Assembly (NCBI GenBank): GCA_003254885.1
Contig: QANT01008738.1
Location: 1 to 23,632 of the forward strand
DNA from: Purshia tridentata
Lineage: Eukaryota > Streptophyta > Magnoliopsida > Rosales > Rosaceae
Length of the DNA: 23,632 nucleotides
Direction of reading: 5' to 3'
A program made the translations under genes and the position numbers. Positions within the stretch are counted from its first letter, which is position 1. Each line of letters begins with the position of its first letter. Positions 10,328 through 21,047 of the stretch are shown one piece after another. Below the pieces are notes generated by a model that saw nothing but the letters and a program-made list of their open reading frames with translations, was not told the DNA's origin and did not search any database.

Positions 10328-11293
10328 ACGATTGGTGCACTTTGCGGCAATCTAATTTTTGGGGAAAGAGAGAATTACCATTTGGTTTTGGTTTGCTTTG
10401 ATCCAATATTGTAATTCCTCTTGTAAATTTAAGAAGACCCATAAATTAATAAATTTGATCCAATATTCAAGCTTAAATTTAGGGGATTTATAGGTCGTTT
10501 TATTTTTTTTTTATATATATTAAAGCCTATAACAAAATGTCCTTCGACAGCCAAGTTTGCTTTCTAATGCGCCAGGAGCTGGACATTTTTTTATTTTATT
10601 TTTAACTTTTAAAATATTATTACTATTTAGATACAGTATTGTGTTTTAACATTTTTTATATATGATAATATATTATGTTTTTTTAACATATTTGTGTCGT
10701 ATGAAATTATGCTAAATCTATCCAAATTTCTCATCAAACATACGAAGGAAATTATTTTTCCTTTCAAAACTTTCAAATTTTGAACCACGAGACTTAAGGA
10801 TTTGTGGTAAATGTTCATCACACCAGTAATTCAAGTTCCAAACTTTGTCGGGAGGTTTCTTGCCTCATCTCTTTATTGTCATATGTAAAACTTCAATTAC
10901 AATTTTAATTTTCTTTTATGTTGTTTTATCAGTTTCATTTCTATAGGCAAGTAGGGGATGCCAGTGAGTCCGACAAGTAGGGGAGTGGGGTTGCTGATTT
11001 ATTAAGGTTAGTCTCTAGCTAATACAGCTTAACTAGATGTTAAGACAGTTTAGTTTAGTTGTTAGTCAGTTTGTTAGATTGTACAGCAAACCAAACATAT
11101 GATCTAATCACTAAACAATATGCATGATAAGTTATACATTTAACTTCTTCTCTAGTTCTTAATATTTCTGTTTCAGGTATGCTAAATTCATGAAAAAACT
11201 GGTGGAACTCTATCCTGTTGTTTTCTGCTTCCCTTTATTTTCTCTTCCAAGCTCGGGCTTTACGTGGAACAAGAAAAATGGCAGCCCTCATGT
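10328..11293. other. Intergenic between the tandem transporter genes
   Basis: AT-rich DNA holds the upstream region of copy 1 and the 3' flank of copy 2. A run of TTAGTT-type repeats lies at about 11040-11085. No gene is recognised; the ORF at 10627-10821 is AT-driven and motif-free. Confidence 0.5.
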
Positions 11294-13723
11294 TCACTCT
11301 GGGGACCTTTTCTCCTCAACTCCTAACCCTTTTTCATTTGCCACTTTGAAAGACTTTGAATGCTTGGAAACAGTATGTGTCCTACTGTGGACTTTGTTTT
11401 CTGGCAACATCTTTAATATGACTCCCATGGCTATCAGCAGCAGCCCTGTCCCATGCTGGTCTGTCAATGGCTTTGTAAATATTAGGTATGAAAGCAGCAA
11501 CGTCACTGCCTTTCTAGCAGTTGTAACCTGGATGCCACAATCAAGCATATATATGATATTTGTAGAATATGTGGATGGTATATTTGATATTTCAAACAAT
11601 GGCATTATGTAATATATACCTACTTGTCTTGTAATCAAATTTTAAACAGAAATTTACAAGAATGAAGCTTAAGAGGAGAAAATCACCATGGCAGTAGTGG
11701 CAGCTCCAAAAAGTGCAATGAGGGATAGCACAGAGACTTGCCCAACATAAGTGGCCATGGCTTCAAACACTAACACCCCATACACATAAGGATGCTGCAA
11801 ATTATCAACACAAGCATAATAAACATAACAGTTAAATGGATATAATGCAACAAGATTATCCCTAAAAGTTTTAGTTTAGAGTAGTGGCAGTCCATCAACA
11901 AGATTGCATTACTCATGTTAATAGGATCTTGTGACCGACCTCATCTTACTGTGATATTGTCCCCACTTAACGACCTTATGAAGATAAGGTGCAAAGGTTT
12001 AATCTCCAAAGATTTTGTTGCAAACAATATTCTATACAATATTCCCAATATTATAGTCATCGAGAATTCTACCTAAAATTCTAATTATTGAATGATCGAC
12101 TATGAAGTCACTGATCTCAACTAAAATCCATATTAGATGGGCATGGCGGGCACGTTCTTAATGCCATGACTCTAGCACAACTCTTTAAGAAATTAAGTGA
12201 AGATGAGACATCACATCACTTACCTCAGAACATGAATTCCAGGCCTTAAACAGCTCTCCAGTAAGAATCATGGGTGGAAGCAACATTGGCAACCCAACTA
12301 CTGTTGAGCAGAACAACATCTCTGTCTGTAAATGATAAAGAAACAACAGAATATCATCATAAAGAGAAAAAGCCAACAGTTTCATCAAAAACCAATCCTA
12401 TGTGCATTTCATGAGAGGATTTGCAGGAACTAAAGATTGATCGATCACCTGTGAGGTATCAGGATTCGTGGTAAAGATTGCTTCTTGAAAATTCCCCAGA
12501 AAGGCATCCATGATTAGAGCACCCAATATCATTATCACACCAACTATACTAAAATTGGGAGATGTCTGTGCATCTGCTAAGGTGAAAAGGATCAGACCAA
12601 GTACTAGAAGCATTGCAGAGATGTATTCATGAATTGGGTATCTCCTTCTCAAACCAGGAACAAATGCACCCATCACCATCACAGGCAGTACCTGAATTTC
12701 CACAATCACAGTGTGCCATAGATGAGGAGGACTACTATTTCTTGAAACAAATTCCTCAAACAACTTAATTAAAGAGGTTCATAAAGACCAAACTTAGACA
12801 AACTGCGGATTTATTGAGACAATGCCGGCTCTGAGGGTAGGCAAAGGAGGCAACGTCCTCACGCGTCCAAATGCTATAGCTATATCTACGTATATACTAT
12901 GTTAGGTCAAAGTAACATACGTGAAGGGTTGAGGGCCCATTTTTATGGTTCGCCTCAGGCCTCTAGAATCTCAGGGCCGACCATGTTTTGAGAGTTTATA
13001 TACCTTTGTGGATTTGAACATTATCTGTGCAGGATAATTAAGCCAAGCCAAGGAGCCCTTGGTCAATCCATGAGAACCCATGAGAACAGCAGAGAGCTTC
13101 ACATATGTCTTCCATGGGTTCACCATTTGCTTGGTGGTGAAACCTTGGAGGTATATGAGAGCCAGGTACACAAATCCTTGTACAAAGGTGAAGTACCATC
13201 CATAGCTGCACAATAATTACAGAAAGGTACACAAGTTAGAAGAAAGCAGAACACATCAGATCATTATGGTATGATTTGACCAAGGTCAACTAACCTGAAT
13301 TTTAGACGATTATACACATATTCCTGAGATTTAAGAAAAAAAAAAAACATGTTACACAATTTTGAGCTAAATGACACTTGAGAGGGCATTATATCCTCTG
13401 TTTGGTAGCAGAGAAAAGTCGGTGACAGAAAAAGAAAGTTCAAAAACCATCTCTGGACCATTGAGAAGAATAGACAAACATGACAAATGCAATTTCAAAA
13501 TGTAAGTAATTTTCTTGTCCCACATCTTCTTCCCATAAAAGAAAACTGAGAATGCATATATGCTCGGACAAGAACAACCACAGAGCACAAAGCTTACCTC
13601 GCAAATGCCATTAACAAGGTAACCAAAGAAGAACCCAGATGAGCAAATGAGGAACTGCTGCCACATGGGCCTATCACTGAGTGAAATCCCAAAAAGGAAC
13701 CGAGCTTGATCTTCGTTCTTCAT
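11294..13723 (-). CDS. Nucleotide-sugar (UDP-galactose/UDP-glucose) transporter, tandem copy 2
   Basis: Seven exons on the minus strand: 13723-13598, 13323-13295, 13205-13004, 12691-12449, 12325-12224, 11794-11687 and 11527-11294. They encode 347 aa, the same length as copy 1, with 23 substitutions by my count (324/347 identical). All family blocks are intact, including [17 protein letters not shown] and [13 protein letters not shown]. It differs from copy 1 in gene structure: an extra 89-bp GT-AG intron (13206-13294) splits the FSYGW codons, while copy 1 reads straight through. Nine of the 23 changes fall in the last exon, and the tail ends EEKRSPE instead of EEKKSFV, so targeting signals or interactions may differ. 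Function is inferred from family as for copy 1. The conserved leader and TATA-like site suggest it is expressed. Confidence 0.92.
12820..12985. mobile_element. hAT-like MITE (166 bp) in an intron of transporter copy 2
   Basis: The termini are imperfect 16-bp inverted repeats (CAATGCCGGCTCTGAG and, reversed, CATGGTCGGCCCTGAG; 12 of 16 match). They are flanked by 8-bp near-identical repeats TATTGAGA (12812-12819) and TTTTGAGA (12986-12993). CA termini and 8-bp duplications are hAT features. Copy 1 has the uninterrupted site TGTTGAGA at 9399-9406 in the same intron, 10 bp from the splice donor, so the insertion is visible as filled versus empty. The element ends 18 bp before the donor of the preceding exon without disturbing it. 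It has no coding capacity. Confidence 0.75.
13206..13294 (-). other. Copy-specific 89-bp intron in transporter copy 2
   Basis: The donor is CAG|GTTAG and the acceptor is TTGTGCAG|CTATGG, with a pyrimidine-rich tract before the acceptor. Removal restores AATTCAGCTATGG-type coding identical in frame to the continuous exon of copy 1 (CAATTCAGCTATGG). Without splicing, the frame would run off the family sequence into a stop. Either copy 2 gained the intron or copy 1 lost it precisely. Confidence 0.85.
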
Positions 13724-13891
13724 CTTTTCGAAACCGATCAACAAACTTACACCAACCCTTAAACCTTAAGAAAGGCCAACACTTGATGGTTTTATGGAAA
13801 GGATCGGTTTGTTACATGGAGAAGAAAAGCATCAAAAGCAAAACTTTTCCCAAGTTGGAAAAGACAACGATTTTACCAGTTATTTTTGACT

Positions 13892-13938
13892 TGTGGAACA
13901 CTCTCTCTCTCTCTCCCTCGCTCTGTGTGTGTCTCTCT
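13892..13938. repeat. CT/GT microsatellite in the leader of transporter copy 2
   Basis: A (CT)n run followed by GTGTGT and more CT. It reads as GA-rich in the sense of the minus-strand gene and lies between its putative TATA box and ATG. A shorter version is present in copy 1 at about 10250-10266. Confidence 0.7.
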
Positions 13939-13986
13939 TTGCTGGGAGGTGGCAACAAGGCTCTGAGAAAGGCAAGAAGGTGCTAA

Positions 13987-13997
13987 CTATTTATGGG
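13987..13997 (-). promoter_or_regulatory. Candidate TATA box of transporter copy 2
   Basis: CCCATAAATAG on the minus strand lies about 265 bp upstream of the ATG at 13723. It is identical to the site upstream of copy 1, with similar surrounding sequence (AACAAGGCTCT downstream in both). Confidence 0.5.
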
Positions 13998-13999
13998 GA

Positions 14000-15288
14000 C
14001 GATTGAGATTTGACACAAGAATCACAGTGCACACTTGAGGATTCAGAGAGTTGGATTTTGCCGCAATTTAATTGTAGAGAAAGGGAGAAATAGATAGTTA
14101 CTTGTTCGGTTTTGTTTTGGTTTTGTTTTGTCGACTGGTCTAGTCTATTTTATATTGCCTGACAGAGGAGGTGTCGTTGCTGATTGATGATACCATGAAA
14201 GCTGGAGTAAAAGCTTGCAGTGTAGACACGTACTGCTGGACGAATCGAGGCTAACCACGTTTTTGTCTATTATATGTTTTTACATATTTATGGTACATCA
14301 GATCAGACCACTAATAATCTTAGCGAGAAGAACAACAGGACTTAATACTATTCTTGTTTGTATATATAATGTAAATTGACAACACTTTTGAGTATGGACG
14401 TATCAAATTAATGTGAATTTTTTATTTGTTATACATAATTAATCTTAAAATAAGTAAAAGCAAATACAGCAAATAGTTCATTTCCATTGATAAACCTTGA
14501 GAAACTGACTTTATACGACTTTTCTTTATGTTCTATAGAAGAATTTGTCAAGCTACTTGCTTTGGCTAAGAATATGCGATGCTTACTTGGATTTTGCATA
14601 AATATCAAGTACAAATTATTACATAGTAAAATATGGCGCATTAAGTGGAGTTCAAATGAGAGATCATTTTAATGTGTTGGAATGTTGTGGTATTGTGATG
14701 TATTTGTGTGGGTAAAAAAGTGGTGGACTTTTGTTTCTGGTTGTTGTGTCACTTTAATCAATAGTAATATGGACATCAATCATCCTCTTTTTAGCCTCAT
14801 TATTAATTGCAAGGAGTTACCATCTAGCATCTAGCATCTAGAGTTGTGCTTTACTCCACATCTATAGGGAGCAAAAATTGTGATGTGAATAACATGGTCA
14901 ATTTGGGCCTTCATGTAATGGATAGTACCCAATGTTGTACACCCTTCTGGCTTCTGTTGATATCCAAAGTAGTTAAGTTCGGCTAAGACTAGGGCTATTT
15001 ATGGGTAAGATCTTTGGACCTCTTGATTGCCTTTTAAGCCTTTTACAAGATGACTGGGCCGGCAATGCCAGGCCCAAGCATGTAGTTGTGTAATTTTTAG
15101 GCTTTGACATTCATTACCCAATACAAGGAAAAAAATGTAAATAAAAAAAAGTAGAAAAAAATTTAAATTTTAAAAGAATAATGATAATGAAGATGACAAA
15201 GAGATGAGAGAACCGGAACTGTTTCCCACAATTTCAAAATTTCAACGCTCTCTCTATGAATGAGAGAAATTGTTTTGTTGTAACAATT
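14000..15288. other. Intergenic, no gene recognised
   Basis: AT-rich sequence between transporter copy 2 and the DUF4378 gene. It holds a triple ATCTAGC-type repeat at about 14822-14841 and several purine or T runs. The complementary ORFs at 14429-14672 overlap on opposite strands and carry no motif. Confidence 0.5.
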
Positions 15289-15374
15289 TTATAGTATAAC
15301 TAATTCATGTATTATAATATAAAACATCACGTGATGATGTTACAGTTATATCACATGAATTAATTACACTATAT
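15289..15374. repeat. Foldback (MITE-like) inverted repeat with central CATCACGTGATG palindrome
   Basis: Two 22-bp arms, 15289-15310 and 15353-15374, pair at 19 of 22 positions (core TAATTCATGT / ACATGAATTA). Between them is the perfect palindrome CATCACGTGATG (15326-15337), containing a CACGTG G-box. It is probably a remnant of a small foldback element. It lies about 80-160 bp downstream (3') of the DUF4378 stop codon, so it may sit in that transcript's 3' UTR. Confidence 0.5.
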
Positions 15375-15451
15375 AACGGTCATTCAAACCAATTACCTAC
15401 CCACAATTCCAAACCATGAAACGAACGACACCGTATTGTTCCAATCAACCA

Positions 15452-18155
15452 TCAAGAGATTAGATCAAGTACGAGATCGTCGACTAAAGAATCCCAAACC
15501 CCAACCTCCACCTCCAAACCCATCTCTTCTTTCTCCTCCTCCATCTTTCTCCACTCGTCCATGTGATTCACATAAACTCTTCTGCCTTCCAATACCTCCC
15601 ACCCCAACAACTGTCTCGACTGCCCATTTGTCCACTCCTCTGCTACTTTCAACACCTCTTGCATCACATCATCACTGTGATTTTCCCCAATTGCCCTCTC
15701 TCTCAACAAGTCCAACACCAATTTATCAGGGGTATTTCTGACATTGTACATGCAAGAAGGCTGCATGGGTGATGCCGTAGCTTCATCATCGTCCTCCGCT
15801 GAAATTGCAATGATTCGCTTCTCTAAGTCCACTGGCTCAAGTTGAGCGAGGCTCTCGAACCGTCTGATCTTCTGCATAAGTTTTTGTTGGGTACCTGTTG
15901 ATCGATCATGTATTAATTAATGATTAACTCAAATTCATAATTAATTAAGCACTTAATTGTTTTCATTTTTCATGCATGGTCGTATCATATGTTATGTGTG
16001 TGTGTCAGAGGCAGACCTTCCATGCGAGCAAGGCGACAACGGAAGGGTGAGGTACCGTTCTCGTCATCTTCTTCGTCTTCAAATGGACAATCCAGCACCG
16101 ACACTGGACTAAACTGCTCCTTCTCCTCTTTAATCACCCACTGATCCTGTTTGCAAAATAATTGATTTAAAATGAGTTTTTGACATAAGAGTGTTAAGCT
16201 AAGATTTCAAAATGTTAAGTTTATTATTTTAATAAAACTCACTTATTATTTAATATTTAAACTAATACTGAATTTAATAGCCCTTAAGAAACCAACAATA
16301 ATTAATAAAACAGTGCCTACTGCCAACACAACAGCGTGGGCCTTAAATAATAGTAGGCTAGTAGCAGTTGGAAACGCCATAAAACTGCCAACCCTCCAGA
16401 AAAACACTAAAACCCCTTTTGTCACCGACGATGATTGGTCGCTCGCACTCAGCAAACTCTTACAACCCACTAAATTCCCAATCTACCCATGTTCACTTCA
16501 ATTACTACTCCCACCAACCACGCCTTTCCACTTTACGCCTGCGTTACGGCGTCAAGGGCTTTATGGTAATGACTTAGCTCTAAAGCGATGATCTAGTATC
16601 CCACGTACCATGGTACTAGTTAGTCTCGCGAATTACAAAGCCGTGGATCCCGCTAATCGACATCACGTAGCGGGATCGTAGGCTTTGAAATACTCGAAGC
16701 AATTTAATCCCATAGCTGTGAGAAGCACCTCATACATTTCCCAATATATACCCCACACCTTAGAGTCATGCAATACACAATCCCAAGACCCATTCAACTT
16801 TCTATCGGTTTCCCGCTTACCAAACAGTTTTCATAATTCCCAACACGTCCCTCACTAATTCCACCCAACTTATTGCTACTAACAAGTTTGATCAAAGACT
16901 TAAAAAGTTTTTAAAATTTTTAGAAATTTTATACAAGTAGCTGATTTTAGCTTTTTTTTTTAGAATTTTAAATATCTAATCTTTAAATAGTAACTAATTT
17001 CTTATCATGTAATACTCAATCTCTTTTCGAAAAATACTCAAATTCTGGTAGTACTCTAGCAGAATCCAAACATTATTCAAAGAAAACTTGGACATCACTA
17101 AACAGTATAATTTTTTTTTTTTGATACAATAACGAGCCTAAGTAAAAAAAAGTTTTGATTTCAATTTTCAAAATCTCAAAAAAAATTAGTTAAAACTTAA
17201 AAGTCTTTGACAACAACAATCTTAGTTAATCATAAAAATTTCTCTTAAATTATTTAGTTAGCTGAATAAATAGACAAGTCACCAATAATCTATTTATTAT
17301 TTTACACACGCGAAGCATCAAATAAAAAACTGTTTGCTTTACCTTTGCGCTTTTAGGTGAGCAGGTGGTGGTGGTTGGTCGTCGTTCAATGGAATCTTCA
17401 CCCACTGCTACGCCAACTCTCTGGCTGTGGTCGCTGACTTTCCTTTTAATTAAACTTGTTGTTTTGCCATCAACGACGTCGTTTCCACTCGAACTCTCGG
17501 AGTTACCGCTCGACGACCGTAAAGTAAACTCGCTCTCCCCCAAACTGTTACTGTTACTGCTACTTGTCGTGGAGGCAGTGGTGGTGGTTTGATCGGACGG
17601 CTTATCTTGATCCTGAAGAAAGTCGCGGAACGATCTCCACCGTCCGATGACCTCCTGTTCTTTTTCCTTATTACCTGCTTTTTTCCAGAAGCTTCTCCTC
17701 CACAGCCTCCGCGAGAGGCTTCTAGGGAGGACGAGCATTCCTTTTCCTTTTCGAGCTCTGTTTTGTACGGATGAAGAGGAGGGGGGCTTAACGGAGCGAA
17801 ACGGCAGACTCTTAACGGCTTTAATGACGGCCTCGGAGGCTCGTTGGAGAGCTGAGAGGGTGGTGGAGGCTGTGGCTCGGGAACGGCTTCGTCGGAGGAG
17901 GAGTTGTTGTTTGTTGTAGTGATTGTGAATCGGCGATGGTGGCTGTCGGCAGGTTTTGAGGTCGATCTCGAGGAGGAATCGGACGGTTGTGCAGCACTGG
18001 GCGCGGCGTGGGAAGGATTTGAAGCCGCTGGATGAGCAGGAGCTGAGATCGTCGGTGAGATAATCTTTGAGCAACAACGGCATAGTTTTGGTGATCGAAA
18101 TTGGGTTTCTAGGCATTTGAATAATTTCAGAGGAGGGAGTAAATGAAGAAGCCAT
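15452..18155 (-). CDS. DUF4378-domain protein (possibly TRM-like)
   Basis: Three exons on the minus strand: 18155-17343, 16146-16017 and 15894-15452. The borders are GT-AG, and the total is 1386 nt, giving 461 aa in frame. The N-terminus has MPLLLKDYLTDDLSSCSSSG followed by FKSFPRR, a conserved opening in this plant family. The middle is basic and Ser/Thr-rich (about 85-270), with LSRRLWRRSFWKK near 147-159. Exon 2 gives an acidic stretch, FSPVSVLDCPFEDEEDDENG. The C-terminus from about 315 reads MQKIRRFESLAQLEPVDLEKRI and ends VWDSLVDDLVLDLIS, as DUF4378 domains do. Some DUF4378 proteins are TON1-recruiting-motif (TRM) proteins that act at the cortical cytoskeleton; membership is not proven here. 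Intron 1 is 1196 bp. Confidence 0.88.
16605..16686. repeat. Palindrome and stem-loop cluster in intron 1 of the DUF4378 gene
   Basis: A perfect 12-bp palindrome, GTACCATGGTAC, lies at 16605-16616. Next to it is an imperfect hairpin with arms AAAGCCGTGGATCCCGCTA (16637-16655) and TAGCGGGATCGTAGGCTTT (16668-16686). It pairs at 16 of 19 positions around a 12-nt loop. The region is more GC-rich than the rest of the intron. It may be an element remnant or a structured intronic RNA; no assignment is possible. Confidence 0.5.
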
Positions 18156-18187
18156 TGATGATGAAGTAATTGAGTTAGTTTGGATTC

Positions 18188-18203
18188 AGAGAGAGAGAGA
18201 GAG
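18188..18203. repeat. GA microsatellite in the 5' UTR of the DUF4378 gene
   Basis: A GAGAGA run, read as CT in the sense of the minus-strand gene, lies between its TATA box and ATG. CT-rich leaders of this kind are common in plant genes. A GAA run follows farther upstream at about 18311-18329. Confidence 0.75.
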
Positions 18204-18241
18204 CTCAGAAAAAGCTAGGAGGCATGTAGCTGATGCGTTGG

Positions 18242-18250
18242 TTTATATAG
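18242..18250 (-). promoter_or_regulatory. TATA box of the DUF4378 gene
   Basis: The minus strand reads CTATATAAAC, a near-perfect plant TATA box, about 90 bp upstream of the ATG at 18155. This implies a short leader of roughly 60 nt. Confidence 0.65.
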
Positions 18251-18329
18251 TGAGTGAAGAAAGATCGAGAGAGGTAGCTAGGTTGAGGTGAAGATCTCAA
18301 GGTGAAAAAGAAAAGAAGAAGAAGAAGAA

Positions 18330-19535
18330 GGAGGTTGGATGGTTCTTGAGGTCAATTTTGAATTGAAATTTGGGATATTATAATGTGGAAATAAGGTTTT
18401 TGAAGTTTACTGGAAATGAATAGTTTAATCATTAATGAGTGGTTTTAGATGTGCAATTTAATGCCTGCTGTGTTTGGAGTCTGGATTCTGGACTGGTGTG
18501 AGACCATAAGTTGACCTTTTTACAATTTGATCTTCCCATGCAGAGATTGTCCTCCTTTTCACGCGCTTCGCCACGTGTGCATGCATGTTCACTCTCTTCG
18601 TTTTTTAAAATTTTTTTTATTGGGGCATAATAAGTTACAAAAATCAGAAATTGGTAACCCACATAAGGTGCAATGATCACACTAGCTTCTACTACGTCAC
18701 TATAAAGTTGTTTTTGTGTTTAGCTTAAATGACATTATATGTTAAAAATTATATTAAGATAAATTTTGGCATTTGGAAAGTAAATTGTTGTCTTATAAAT
18801 TGTAAGAACAGGTTGTCTCAATTAATGGGGGAGAACTGAAAATATAGAACGAGCATGAGTTCATCATGTATCAATTTGGCAACAGTTAAAGTGGGTGTCC
18901 TTGTACGTATGACTGATGCGCCAGCAGCACATCAATCATAGAGAATGGGTTTCCAAAAACCAGCAGAAGAAATTACTGGTAATCTGAGAATGGCGAGTTG
19001 TGAACTTGTGATGGTTACTTTGTTATTTTATTCGACACACGCGTGCTTGGTGATGAATGCTTGGTGATTACAAAGTCAACTTTCAAACCAAAGTCGAAAC
19101 GTACTCGAAACAAACAAGTGAACAACATTGGTATATATTACAAATTTTGAAACCCCAGCTAGCTCATTAACTCTTCAGTTCTAGATCTGATCGACTTTAA
19201 AGAAAGCAGTACAAGTGGACATCTATATATAGATGATTGTGGGTTCCGTATTACTCTCATCAACCCTTCACATTAAATTCTACACTAATTTGTTGAAAGT
19301 ACGTAGTAATGTATTTCACATCCGAAAAGTAAAGTTTTGAATTACAACTTATAAAGTTTTGCATGTAATATTAGGTACATACGTATATGTTTCTATGCCT
19401 CTATGTGTTTCTTCATTAAACTTTACCTTATATTTCTCTCTTCATGTGTTTTTGGCATGTTACGTACGTAATGAGAAAGATAAACTCACAAATGTATATT
19501 TCTATGATAAGTAAATATTTATCCAACATGAAAAT
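18330..19535. other. Intergenic, upstream of the DUF4378 gene
   Basis: I see no gene. A CACGTG G-box (CCACGTGTG) occurs at about 18571-18579, some 420 bp upstream of the DUF4378 start. The rest is AT-rich with scattered short ORFs lacking motifs. Confidence 0.45.
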
Positions 19536-19545
19536 ATGAACTTTA

Positions 19546-19667
19546 CATCTATATGATAGGTGAATTGAGATTGACCTAATTAATCGAGGACAAAAACTCT
19601 CCCTACTCTTCCAAATTCGAACCCTCCCCTTCACCCTCTCCTGTAATAAAAAATAAAATTAAAAAAC
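19546..19667 (+). mobile_element. tRNA-derived SINE with perfect 10-bp target duplication
   Basis: A 122-bp element ends in an A-rich tail (AATAAAAAATAAAATTAAAAAA). It is flanked by the exact direct repeat ATGAACTTTA at 19536-19545 and 19668-19677. A B-box-like AATTCGAACC lies at 19614-19623 and is followed by a C/T-rich tract, as in the element at 200-302. The shared ACAAAA..CTCTCC block upstream of the B box supports one family. The intact target duplication indicates a fairly recent insertion. Confidence 0.75.
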
Positions 19668-19677
19668 ATGAACTTTA

Positions 19678-21047
19678 GCACACGAATATGAAACCGTGCA
19701 CAACAACATATATATAAGATCATTGACCTTTGGTTCATATAAAAAGGAACAAACAAACAAAAAAACCAACTACCTGATAATAAAAAATAATAAAAAAGGA
19801 CAGAAATATAGAAAATCATTATCAGCCATGTCAAGTCTGACACTTGGATGAGTAGAAAGAAGTGAAAGACAAACCCCCAAAATCATATCCCACAATCTTT
19901 TGCATGCGGCCCAATACAAAATTATTTTGTCCTCTCAATCTCTAATCTAACACATTGCCTTCAAAGCTTTTTAGTGCATGTATCGATGGGTACACTAACA
20001 AAGTATATGACAAGGATGGGCCACTCAGAAATAAATAAGTAGCTAATTATTAATATCATCAAAATGGTTCATCTAAAAATGCCAATTGGTGAGAAAGTGA
20101 AACTGTTAGATCGATGTGAAATTGTCAATGTATGTTTTGTTTAGGTTTATGTTTTCCGGAATTCATTTCTAAGAGGAAGGTAAAAGAATTTGGGGAGGCA
20201 CACTGGCCACTTGAACCTAGAAATGGGCCGGTTTAGATGGGAAATTTATATCAAGGGGGTTGTTCTAGTTTGGAGAGCATCATCTGTCACATATCAATAA
20301 TACTAGCTAGATAGAAATGGGCCACCCTAGCTCCCTAGTGATCGGTCTACATGAGCCCACCTCTTTGTGGCTAAAGATATATTGAAATATCTCATCTTTG
20401 AATGAGTATGACTTTGCTGGTTGTAGTTGAACAGTAGGTATGAGTCTTGTCTGAAAAAAGTTGGGCTGAATTTTTAATAATTAGAGCTCTAGATGAAAAA
20501 AGGTTAGTTTTATTAATTAGTTTGTAAAAGTGGGTTAGCTTTAGACCTCACTCTTGATTTGAGCTTTACTCTTTTCCCCTCTCCTCCCCACTGTGGGTCT
20601 GCTTTGGCTGAAAACTTGATGTTCATGTTTCTATACTTTAAAAAGTTGCAATTGTACCAATTAAGGACAAAAGCTTAATTTCTTATAGCATTTAAAAAAA
20701 AATTAAGTAATGACGTGAAATGGACTTAATTAGAAATCAAGACAAACTACATGGACTGAAAATGTAATATCAAGTCAAACTAAAATAACCGAAAGTATAA
20801 TGTGCATGCCCATCTCGTACTTGCTTCCATAGTGTTCCACGTTATCACCCAGATCAAATCTGATACTTATGGTTTCTTTCTTTTGAAAATTCTAGGAAAG
20901 AATTACATAATGGCCCCCTAAGTAAATATATTTGAATTATTCAGCCCTCCAGACACGACACGACTGTCTCTATGCTTTATGAGGAGTTTGTGTCCATGGC
21001 GTGTCTGACACTGTCATGCATGTACCTGCCGGCCCCCACCAAACGAT
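19678..21047. other. Intergenic, no gene recognised
   Basis: AT-rich sequence with no ORF of interest, no RNA gene and no clear repeat. It lies downstream (3') of the CBF gene and upstream of the DUF4378 gene. Confidence 0.45.

Noticed and set aside
16313..16591. 92-codon plus-strand ORF antisense within the DUF4378 gene
   Set aside because: It lies wholly within an intron, has no recognisable domain, and overlaps an opposite-strand ORF of similar quality.
17365..17919. Several plus-strand ORFs opposite DUF4378 exon 1
   Set aside because: They are antisense shadows of a Ser/Thr/Arg-rich coding exon.
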